Below, piece by piece: positions 1 through 5,942 of a stretch of DNA of 9,360 nucleotides. This stretch comes from Ruminococcaceae bacterium UBA5396 (GTDB lineage Bacteria > Bacillota > Clostridia > Oscillospirales > Acutalibacteraceae), in NCBI GenBank assembly GCA_002410715.1, contig DHOG01000068.1:9331-18690 (forward strand). The letters run 5' to 3'. A program made the position numbers and the translations under genes. Below the pieces are notes generated by a model. That model was not told the DNA's origin, made no database searches, and worked only from the letters and a program-made list of their open reading frames with translations. How positions within the stretch are numbered: position 1 is the first letter of the stretch; every line of letters begins with the position of its first letter.

Positions 1-458
1 GGGCCTCCGGCATTGGTGGCGACGTTGCCGCCGATACTGGCCGTCTTCTCGCCGGGGTCGACAGGATAGCACATTCCGATGGAATCTGCATAGGCTTTCA
101 CTTCCTCAAGAAGAGCTCCAGGCTGCACCTTAAGGGTCATTGACTCCTCGCTATATCCTAAGATTGCGTTCATGCTCTTCATAGACAACACGATACCGCC
201 CTGTATGGGTACAGATCCGCCGACGAGGCCGGTCCCCGCTCCGCGTACCGTTACGGGCACATTATAATCGCTGCAAAGCGCCAGCACCTCGGCGACTTCC
301 TCTGTTGAACTTACCTCGCAAACTGCTTCTGGTGTATATGCTTTACCTCCTGGGAGCTCGTCATGGGCGTAGTCCGCACCGATCATTCCCCCGGTAATTA
401 CTTGTCTTTCCTTTAGAATTTGTTTGAGCTTATCAAGAATTTCCGGTGTAATACTCAT
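1..458 (-). CDS. glcD: GlcD-type FAD-linked 2-hydroxyacid oxidase, N-terminal part
   Basis: The first 152 codons of a FAD-binding oxidoreductase of the GlcD/LctD (vanillyl-alcohol oxidase-like) group; the rest lies beyond the left edge. Members oxidise 2-hydroxyacids such as lactate or glycolate in the cytoplasm. The PCMH-type FAD domain is visible: VRGAGTGLVGGSVP at residues 71-84 and DPGEKTASIGGNVATNAGG at 134-152, which bind the FAD pyrophosphate. The N-terminus reads MSITPEILDKLKQIL, usual for the family. The ATG at 456-458 is preceded on the minus strand by GAGGAG (465-470) at good spacing. It is divergent from the response-regulator gene and has a promoter with an adjacent 30-bp motif shared with the CoA-transferase operon. 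Oxidases of this group work with EtfAB in electron-confurcating lactate dehydrogenases (Acetobacterium LctBCD). A link to the FixAB pair here is inference. The substrate cannot be told from this fragment. Confidence 0.88.
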   Translation of the reverse strand, partial: MSITPEILDKLKQILKERQVITGGMIGADYAHDELPGGKAYTPEAVCEVSSTEEVAEVLALCSDYNVPVTVRGAGTGLVGGSVPIQGGIVLSMKSMNAILGYSEESMTLKVQPGALLEEVKAYADSIGMCYPVDPGEKTASIGGNVATNAGG

Positions 459-519
459 TTTCTTCTCCTCACTTTTTAATGTTAACAGCATCAGCCGATA
501 ATGCCTCTATCGTGTTTCG

Positions 520-548
520 ATTATAACAAGCTGCCTTTTCCAAACCAA
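520..548 (-). promoter_or_regulatory. Candidate promoter of the GlcD-type oxidase gene
   Basis: Read on the minus strand, a perfect TATAAT -10 box (520-525) lies 17 bp downstream of TTGGTT (543-548), a weak -35 box matching consensus at its first three bases. It is about 60 bp upstream of the ATG. The weak -35 with the 30-bp motif ending only 5 bp upstream of it is the geometry of an activator-dependent promoter. This is inferred from sequence alone. Confidence 0.5.
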
Positions 549-553
549 CAGGC

Positions 554-583
554 AAAAGTATCGTTCATCCAAACTCAAGTATA
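554..583 (-). promoter_or_regulatory. Putative regulator site, copy A of a shared 30-bp motif
   Basis: In the sense of the minus-strand oxidase gene the site reads TATACTT-N2-GTTTGG-N6-GATACTTTT. Two TACTT direct repeats start 21 bp apart, which is two helical turns and puts them on one DNA face. The second copy (8553-8582) is identical at 24 of 30 positions. The site abuts the -35 box of the oxidase promoter and is about 40 bp upstream of the response-regulator -35 box, so one protein bound here could control both divergent genes. NarL-type regulators bind heptamers of the form TACYYMT, which TACTTTT resembles. Confidence 0.55.
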
Positions 584-622
584 CGTTGTTTCCCTAACAC
601 CCGCCGGCAGATTGTTTGAACA

Positions 623-651
623 TTGACATATTCGGTCGGAAAAGGTAGAAT
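623..651 (+). promoter_or_regulatory. Sigma-70 type promoter of the response-regulator gene
   Basis: A consensus -35 TTGACA (623-628) and a -10 TAGAAT (646-651, five of six) are separated by exactly 17 bp. Transcription should start near 658, giving a leader of about 25 bases with the ribosome site GAGGTGA (669-675) ahead of the ATG at 684. The near-consensus boxes suggest constitutive expression of the regulator, unlike the weaker promoters of its likely targets. Confidence 0.75.
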
Positions 652-683
652 AATTGTACGCTTTTACAGAGGTGAAATAAAAC

Positions 684-1322
684 ATGGATATACGGATACT
701 CATAGTTGACGATCACCCAGCCTTCAGGTATGGGCTGAAGATGCTTCTGTCTCAGGAGAGCGGCCTCAAGGTAATTGGCGAGGCTGAAAACAGTGTATCC
801 GCCCTGAATATGGCAAAGGCTCTGAACCCGGATATCATCCTCCTGGACATCTCCATGCCCGGACTGAACGGCCTACAGATATTGCCCCGCATAATCAGCG
901 CCGTTCCAAACGCTAAAATCATTATGCTCACAGCTTTCAACAGCGATGAGTTTCTTAATGAGGCGATCATGGCTGGCGCATACGGATATCTTCTGAAAAG
1001 CGAATCACCTACCATGCTTATAGATGCCATCCATGAGGTACATAACGGGTACAGACTGCTGAACAAATTTCAGCTCAATTCCTTTATCAAATCCGTACGT
1101 ATCGGGAATATCAAACAGTCAGGCGAATTTACCAGTCTTACGGACAAGGAGATAGAGCTTCTGAAGCATCTTTCAGACGGTGAATCCTACGAAGAAATAT
1201 CCAATGCGCTATATCTTAGCGTACCTACCATAAAGCGCTATGTGAATACGATCATATCTAAAACCATGACCAAAAACCGCGTCCAGGCCGTAGCTGAGGC
1301 TGTCAGGCAGGGTCTCATCTGA
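684..1322 (+). CDS. NarL/LuxR-family response regulator transcription factor
   Basis: A two-domain response regulator of 212 residues, the usual NarL/FixJ length. The receiver domain (about 3-120) has the acidic pair D9/D10, the phosphoacceptor D55 in LLDISMPG, T83 and K105. The C-terminal LuxR-type helix-turn-helix (about 150-212) begins SLTDKEIELLKHLSDG, with the recognition helix around SVPTIKRYVNTIISK. The family is phosphorylated by a sensor kinase, then dimerises and binds DNA. No kinase gene is in the window, so it is an orphan here. It has its own promoter, the ribosome site GAGGTGA 8 bp before the ATG, and its own terminator, so it is monocistronic. It lies between the oxidase and the CoA-transferase operon, whose upstream regions share a motif. 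That it controls both is inference. Confidence 0.93.
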   Translation: MDIRILIVDDHPAFRYGLKMLLSQESGLKVIGEAENSVSALNMAKALNPDIILLDISMPGLNGLQILPRIISAVPNAKIIMLTAFNSDEFLNEAIMAGAYGYLLKSESPTMLIDAIHEVHNGYRLLNKFQLNSFIKSVRIGNIKQSGEFTSLTDKEIELLKHLSDGESYEEISNALYLSVPTIKRYVNTIISKTMTKNRVQAVAEAVRQGLI

Positions 1323-1325
1323 TAA

Positions 1326-1371
1326 GCTGGCCTCCCGGTGCAGCACTAACGCATCGGGAGGCCGGCTTTTT
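1326..1371 (+). terminator. Rho-independent terminator of the response-regulator gene
   Basis: A strong hairpin starts three bases after the stop codon. GGCCTCCCGGTGC (1329-1341) pairs with GCATCGGGAGGCC (1351-1363) with one G-T wobble, and three further outer pairs extend it. The loop is 9 bases. Five T follow directly (1367-1371). On the minus strand no T run follows, so it should not stop the converging operon. Confidence 0.9.
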
Positions 1372-1486
1372 AATATACTAAACTCTAACGTATCTGACCG
1401 GCGTCTCCGTGCATTGGGTCAAGGGCAGGATTAAGGAAACACTCACCAATACAGACTTCCATTCGGAGCATTAGGCTCGTATTGCA

Positions 1487-2494
1487 TCAAGTCTGCAGAC
1501 TAAATTTACGCATAAATCCTGGCACTGCCTCTTTTTCAATCTTAGTAATAACACCGGCGTCGAGCAAATAAGACAAATGGGCGATTGTTTCGCCATATGC
1601 GAAAAACTTCATACCGGGCTCAAGCTCCTGCCACAATTTGCCGCCGGTATTCCAGGCACATCCGCTGGTAATCTCATAGAGCATTTCGCAGCCTGATTCC
1701 ACCAGCGACAGCACATTCTCCAATCTCTCTGCGTGGTGTGCAGACAAATCGTCGCAGCGGGACTTCAAATCGATAAATAGTTCGCCGTGTGCAGGCAGGA
1801 CGAGGGATACCGGAAGATCCCTCACCTTTTTGAGACTCTGAAGATAGCGGTTGAGGTTTCCGTCATCAAAATTGATATCAATGATATTGGGCGAAATGTT
1901 TTTCAGCACATGGTCGCCCGAGATAAAGATCCCTGAGCCTTCATCGAAGAGACAAATCTCCGAGACGTCATGCCCGGGCGTCTCTATGCACCTGAAGTGA
2001 TACCCGCCCGCAGTCAGAATGTCTCCCTCCTGAAGCTGGGAATATCCCTGTTTCGGCTGACCCCAGGATGTGATATAGGGGGGGAATGCTGTTCGTAGAC
2101 CGGCTTCACCGTTTTTCCCCCTGACAGGTTTCTCCGCATTTTTATACACCATTTCGGCCAGCCTGAGCTGCTCGTTGAATCCTGCAACCTCGGAAGCATT
2201 CGTTCCGTCAGGTCTGCAATGGGCAAACACCCGGCATTCTGCATCCGCCAATGCATGCACCCCTCCCACATGGTCGGGGTGCATATGGGTAATAACAAAG
2301 TCTACATTCTTGAGTGACAGACCCAAAGCCAAAACAGCCTTGTGAATAGTCTCGGCCGTGACCGGCAGGTCAAAGCCGGTATCTATTATCAGACTCCGTT
2401 CACTGTCTCTGATTATATATGCATTTGTACTGCACAGCGGATTGCCCGGCAGCGGCACATCAATTTTAAAGATGTTGTTTGATACTTCGGTCAA
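1487..2494 (-). CDS. Metallo-beta-lactamase-fold hydrolase
   Basis: An MBL-fold metallohydrolase of 335 residues. The metal-binding set is complete: HMHPDH with H70, H72, D74 and H75, then H175 in TPGHD, D194 in SGDH, and H236 in PAHGE, so a two-metal active site is expected. The C-terminal part (about 250-325) looks like the winged-helix region of LACTB2-like members, with GETIAHLSYLLDAGVI. Family members hydrolyse thioesters, lactones, RNA or lactams; the substrate here is not shown. It is the last gene of the operon, 30 bp after fixB, so a thioesterase or lactonase role on the pathway intermediate is plausible but inferred. The start is TTG (2492-2494): a TAA lies immediately upstream in frame, and the only ribosome-site candidate is AAGGA about 13 bases away, suggesting weaker translation. 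No terminator is evident downstream. Confidence 0.88.
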   Translation of the reverse strand: MTEVSNNIFKIDVPLPGNPLCSTNAYIIRDSERSLIIDTGFDLPVTAETIHKAVLALGLSLKNVDFVITHMHPDHVGGVHALADAECRVFAHCRPDGTNASEVAGFNEQLRLAEMVYKNAEKPVRGKNGEAGLRTAFPPYITSWGQPKQGYSQLQEGDILTAGGYHFRCIETPGHDVSEICLFDEGSGIFISGDHVLKNISPNIIDINFDDGNLNRYLQSLKKVRDLPVSLVLPAHGELFIDLKSRCDDLSAHHAERLENVLSLVESGCEMLYEITSGCAWNTGGKLWQELEPGMKFFAYGETIAHLSYLLDAGVITKIEKEAVPGFMRKFSLQT

Positions 2495-2524
2495 TTAAAT
2501 CTCACGGTCCTTATACGGTGCCGT

Positions 2525-3463
2525 TTAATGCAAAGCCTTTATCAGCTTCGTAAGTATGGGAACCGCCTCATAAAGATCACCGGCAACAGCATAGTCGCAT
2601 ACATTGAATACCGGCTCGCTGGGATTATTATTAATTGCGACGATTATTTTTGCGTCCTGCGCGCCCGCGATCTGCTGGATCTGGCCGGACGAGCCTATGT
2701 CAAGATACAGCTTGGGCTTTACGCTCTTGCCGGACAGACCTATATAGCGGCTGATAGGCATCCATTTGTAATCCACTGCTATGGGTCTCGTGCATGCGGT
2801 AACTCCGCCAAGGGCGGCGGTCAGCTCCTCTATCATGGGCATGTCCTCCTGCTTTGCAACGCCTCGCCCGAAGAGCACCACAGTATCGGCGGCACTCACA
2901 TCCACTGAGTCTCCTGCCTTTGCCCTGACCTCAACGAGCTTGACCTTGCATTCAGACTCACGTTTTTTTCTGATGATCTCTCCGGTAAGAGAAGTATCGG
3001 CAGTCTCTGCCTCATAAGTGCGCATGGGCAGCGTTACAACGAGAGTCCCCGATGTACATACTTCACTTGTGCTGGCCATGCCGCTGTAAATTTTTCTTCC
3101 CAGCACATAGCGTCCCTCAGCGTCTGTCGTAATGCTCTTGCACTCGGATACGCAGGGCGCCTGAATAGCCTGGGCGACCATAGCCGCGATCGTGCGTCCC
3201 CGATTTGTCATGCCGACCATGAACAGCGCAGGCTTCTCCTCCGCAACCACCTTTGAAATATCATCGGCATATGCCTCAAGCATAATGTCCTTTTCTTTTT
3301 CAAAAAGAAATACCTTTTGTGCTCCGTGGGCAATAAGCTCGGCGGCATCAGATTCATTTCCGACAAGAATCACGCTGCAGTTGTCACCGAGAGTTTTCGC
3401 ACCCGTCAGCATCTCGCATGCATTGCCGGAACTCTCGGAAAAAACAAATACTTTCTTATTCAT
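2525..3463 (-). CDS. fixB: Electron transfer flavoprotein alpha subunit, FixB/EtfA type
   Basis: The 312-residue FAD-binding subunit of the EtfAB heterodimer, which moves electrons between flavoprotein dehydrogenases and an acceptor in the cytoplasm. The N-terminal domain (about 3-180) begins MNKKVFVFSESSGNACEML. The FAD domain (about 190-310) contains GRGVAKQED, CTRPIAVDYKWMP with R226, LSGKSVKP (243-250), LYLDIGSSGQIQQIAG (252-267), VAINNNPSEPVF and the D296 region. The KWM...RY.G.S spacing matches FixB of the carnitine operon better than classical EtfA. Two classical features are altered: the usual QTGKTV is LSGKSV, and the QH of the signature is QQ (Q263, Q264), losing a histidine that contacts flavin in well-studied ETFs. 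It follows fixA by 70 bp. The ATG is the homologous start but lacks a close ribosome site (see the leader entry). Confidence 0.93.
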   Translation of the reverse strand: MNKKVFVFSESSGNACEMLTGAKTLGDNCSVILVGNESDAAELIAHGAQKVFLFEKEKDIMLEAYADDISKVVAEEKPALFMVGMTNRGRTIAAMVAQAIQAPCVSECKSITTDAEGRYVLGRKIYSGMASTSEVCTSGTLVVTLPMRTYEAETADTSLTGEIIRKKRESECKVKLVEVRAKAGDSVDVSAADTVVLFGRGVAKQEDMPMIEELTAALGGVTACTRPIAVDYKWMPISRYIGLSGKSVKPKLYLDIGSSGQIQQIAGAQDAKIIVAINNNPSEPVFNVCDYAVAGDLYEAVPILTKLIKALH

Positions 3464-3473
3464 ATACCATATT

Positions 3474-3510
3474 CGGGAAAGAAATCAGCTCTTTTCCGAT
3501 TGTACCTCCT
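3474..3510 (-). promoter_or_regulatory. fixB: fixB leader: distant ribosome site followed by a hairpin
   Basis: The only strong ribosome site before fixB is AAAGGAGG (AGGAGG at 3505-3510), 41 bases from the ATG at 3463. Between them is an imperfect hairpin: on the minus strand CGGAAAAGA (3490-3498) pairs with TCTTTCCCG (3474-3482), eight pairs and one mismatch, with a 7-base loop. Folding it would leave only 6 plus 10 unpaired bases between ribosome site and start. No ATG, GTG or TTG lies at normal spacing behind AGGAGG. An in-frame TGA within the leader excludes a longer protein. Confidence 0.45.
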
Positions 3511-3533
3511 TTCAAATTTCACGCAAAGCACGG

Positions 3534-4313
3534 TCAGCTGACAACGCCCTCGTCGATCATACATTTGAGCAGCTTCTGCATGGAGGCCTCCATGCCGCCC
3601 CCATCGATGACGATTTTCTTTCTCGCGGTGGAATTGCCGGTTACAGACAGGGTTCTGATGCCCGCGGAAAGCTCCTTTTCGGACAATCTCAGATCCGCGG
3701 CTTTCCACTCCGTAAACGGTTTTTTGCCTGCGTTCATGACGTCCTTGAGTTTCGGCATTCTGGGAATGTTGCAGTCCCCGATCACGGAAATCACCGCCGG
3801 CAGGGGAACCTCGACTTTTTCAACGTTTGTCTCATTCTCACGGCTGACAAGAATGCGCCCGTCTCCGATTTCAATGTCGGAAACGTATGTTACCACCGGC
3901 CATCCAAGTTGCTTGCCAAGACGGGGCGCCATCTGCTGGGCCAAGGTGTCAGAGGCCGCCTCGCTGCAGATGACAAGATCCACGCCTCCGATCTTATTGA
4001 CCGCGGCCGCCACCACATTGGCCGCGACCATGCAGTCGGCCTGGTCCATGATGGGATCAATGACGGCGAAGCCCTCCTTGGGTCCGCAGGAAAGAACGTC
4101 CTTCCGGGATTTCTGAAGGATGTCTGTTCCCGCCGAAAGTGTGACGCACAGGCCGTTCGTTTTTTCCGCGCACTGTACAGCCGCTTCGATGGCGTTGCGG
4201 TCATACGGACTAATCTCATAGACCGGTTCCCTGATATCAATAGAGCCGGTTTGAGAGTTTACCGACATACATTTTTCATCCAAAATCCACTTGTAGCATG
4301 CTACTGTTTTCAT
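3534..4313 (-). CDS. fixA: Electron transfer flavoprotein beta subunit, FixA/EtfB type
   Basis: A 259-residue EtfB/FixA subunit, partner of the FixB encoded next. It starts MKTVACYKWILDEK and carries family blocks in order: SPYDRNAIEAA (35-45), SRKDVLSCGP (69-78), CSEAASDTLAQQMAPRLGKQ (116-135), and VPLPAVISVIGDCNIPRMP (169-187) followed by GKKPF. These blocks resemble E. coli FixA of the carnitine operon ([39 protein letters not shown], recalled from memory), placing it in the carnitine/FixA branch rather than the fatty-acid EtfB branch. The two subunits together bind FAD, with AMP or a second FAD in the beta subunit; which one applies here cannot be read. AGGAG lies about 13 bases before the ATG. 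The gene is 81 bp after the ligase, with a hairpin in the gap. The order FixA then FixB is the usual one. Confidence 0.93.
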   Translation of the reverse strand: MKTVACYKWILDEKCMSVNSQTGSIDIREPVYEISPYDRNAIEAAVQCAEKTNGLCVTLSAGTDILQKSRKDVLSCGPKEGFAVIDPIMDQADCMVAANVVAAAVNKIGGVDLVICSEAASDTLAQQMAPRLGKQLGWPVVTYVSDIEIGDGRILVSRENETNVEKVEVPLPAVISVIGDCNIPRMPKLKDVMNAGKKPFTEWKAADLRLSEKELSAGIRTLSVTGNSTARKKIVIDGGGMEASMQKLLKCMIDEGVVS

Positions 4314-4354
4314 TTATGCTGCTCATCTCCTAATAAATCAATCTGAAAAGCCAA

Positions 4355-4386
4355 GATATGCACGCTCGGTGAAGAGCGTGCGTATC
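4355..4386 (-). other. Intercistronic hairpin between the ligase and fixA
   Basis: GATACGCACGCTC and GAGCGTGCATATC (minus-strand sense) form a 13-bp stem with one G-T wobble and a 6-base loop. After it comes TTGGCTTTTC, which has only four T, so it is a poor terminator. It may cause partial termination or protect the 3' end of a processed mRNA, letting fixAB be expressed at a different level from the upstream genes. The structure is seen; the role is inferred. Confidence 0.6.
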
Positions 4387-4394
4387 TCATGGTC

Positions 4395-5927
4395 TTACAG
4401 TACATAATCCGGCGTACGGGACTTCATTATTTCGATAAGCTCGCCTCTTGCCACTTTCCCTGCCGCAGAGGTGGGAATATCAGAAATGAAAAAAACGGTC
4501 CTCGGTTTTTTATAGCTTGCCAAATTTGCCTTACAAAAGGATATAAGCTCCTTGCCGCTAAGCGCCGCGCCGGGCTGTATTACTACAGCTGCGGCCACGG
4601 TCTCTCCGCATTTATCCCTGTGCAGGCCGAATACTACGCAGTCTTTTACCGCCGGATGCTTCCTTATTGTAGCTTCCACTTCTTCGGCGTATACGTTTTC
4701 ACCGCCGCTTTTTATCATATTCTTTTTGCGTGTAACGAAATAGAAATAGCCCTCCTCATCCCTAATAAAAATATCGCCTGTAGGCAGCCAGCCATCAACT
4801 GCGTGGCAGTCCTTGTCGATATACTCTTTCATCTGCGCCGGACTCTTTCCCCATGCCTCACCGGGCTGCCCGATCGGGACCTCATTGCCGTCATCATCCA
4901 GCAGCTTTACTCTGGACATCATGCTGGCTCTGCCTGATGACTTTATTAGCGCTGGCCTCTCGGCAAAGGCCTTACGTGTTATGCGCTGGCTTAGGGTGAC
5001 TGAGTTTTCGCTGGAGCCATAGCTCAGATACACATCCGCATTTTTGAAGGTTTCAAAGACCTTAGCTACAGTCTCTTCATCTGACGCACCGCCTGCAAGG
5101 ACAACAAGCTTTACAGAAGAGAGCTTGCCTTCAGCTATGTGAGACGATTTGACTATCCGATAGACAATGGACGGCGGAATAAGTATCAGTTGGGTGACGC
5201 CGTATTGCTCGCATTCGTCTATGATATCATCGGCATCGAACTTCCTGCCCATCAGAAAGCAGCCGCCGGACGCCAGTGTCTGAAACATTATTGACAAGCC
5301 ACCGGTATGAAACATAGGCGCATGATTGAGCATCACATCGTCCGGCATGATTCGCTTCTCGTCACGGTAGCGCATAACGACACGGCAAACAAGCGCTTCG
5401 TGGGTGGAAACAACAGCCGAACCATGACAGGTGGTGCCGCCTGTAAAAATAATCAGGGCCTCGTCATCACCTGAAACGGGAACGCTTTCGGCTGCTGCCT
5501 CAGATTTTCTGAAGTCTGCTGGTTCATCCAGGTTATCATCGCCGCCCGCTATCCAGCGCTCAATCGAGCCGCAGGCAGAGTCGAGAGCATTAATTCTGTC
5601 CTGGAAGCTGCGATGAAAGATAAAAGTTGAACACCCGGTAATATTCACAAGCTCCGCCGTTTCAGCGTCACTCAGTCTAATATTGAATGGAACGAAAACT
5701 GCGCCGACACGAAGCGCTGCATAAAACAGCGCCGCATAGAAGACACAGTTGGGATAGAATACCCCCACTCGTTCCCCTTTTTTTATCCCATGGGCAAGCA
5801 GCACGTCAGTAAGCAAATTAATTTGTTCATTAAGCTGTTTATATGTCAGTTCACAGTTTCCACATATGATCGCGGTGTGGTTCGGAAAATCCAGAACTGA
5901 ATTATAAAATAAATCGTATAGGGTCAT
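4395..5927 (-). CDS. Acyl-CoA ligase, class I adenylate-forming (CaiC-like)
   Basis: A 510-residue AMP-forming acyl-CoA synthetase, the length of carnitine-CoA ligase CaiC. It would activate a carboxylic acid with ATP and load CoA. Motifs in order: a nucleotide loop FTGGTTCHGSAV (161-172), APMFHTGG (203-210), YGSSEN (303-308), GWLPTGD with D385, R400 and GGEN (408-411) in VTRKKNMIKSGGENV, and the C-terminal lysine K491 in SAAGK. The VTRKKNMIKSGGENV block is close to CaiC (VDRRCNMIKRGGENV, from memory). The nucleotide loop is odd: the usual TSGTTGxPKGV has become TGGTTCHGSAV, losing the conserved Pro, Lys and Gly, while the adenylation and thioesterification residues later in the protein are kept. 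It starts 15 bp after the preceding transferase, with AGGTGG 7 bases before the ATG. The substrate is unknown; carnitine-like or other short acids are possible. Confidence 0.9.
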   Translation of the reverse strand: MTLYDLFYNSVLDFPNHTAIICGNCELTYKQLNEQINLLTDVLLAHGIKKGERVGVFYPNCVFYAALFYAALRVGAVFVPFNIRLSDAETAELVNITGCSTFIFHRSFQDRINALDSACGSIERWIAGGDDNLDEPADFRKSEAAAESVPVSGDDEALIIFTGGTTCHGSAVVSTHEALVCRVVMRYRDEKRIMPDDVMLNHAPMFHTGGLSIMFQTLASGGCFLMGRKFDADDIIDECEQYGVTQLILIPPSIVYRIVKSSHIAEGKLSSVKLVVLAGGASDEETVAKVFETFKNADVYLSYGSSENSVTLSQRITRKAFAERPALIKSSGRASMMSRVKLLDDDGNEVPIGQPGEAWGKSPAQMKEYIDKDCHAVDGWLPTGDIFIRDEEGYFYFVTRKKNMIKSGGENVYAEEVEATIRKHPAVKDCVVFGLHRDKCGETVAAAVVIQPGAALSGKELISFCKANLASYKKPRTVFFISDIPTSAAGKVARGELIEIMKSRTPDYVL

Positions 5928-5942
5928 ACTGACACCACCTTT

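Noticed and set aside
661..670. Ten-base match CTTTTACAGA to the minus strand at 8548-8557, as a third copy of the regulator motif
   Set aside because: It covers only the edge of copy B, lacks the TACTT repeats, and overlaps the response-regulator ribosome site; a chance match is likely.
1452..1500. CAGACTT/AAGTCTG inverted repeat and GTCTGCAGAC palindrome near the end of the MBL gene as an operon terminator
   Set aside because: The arms are far apart (30 bp), partly inside the coding end, and no T run follows on the minus strand.
3192..4346. Long plus-strand open frame (384 codons) opposite fixA and fixB
   Set aside because: It lies antisense to two clear ETF genes, has no recognisable domain and no ribosome site, and its composition is that of a shadow frame.
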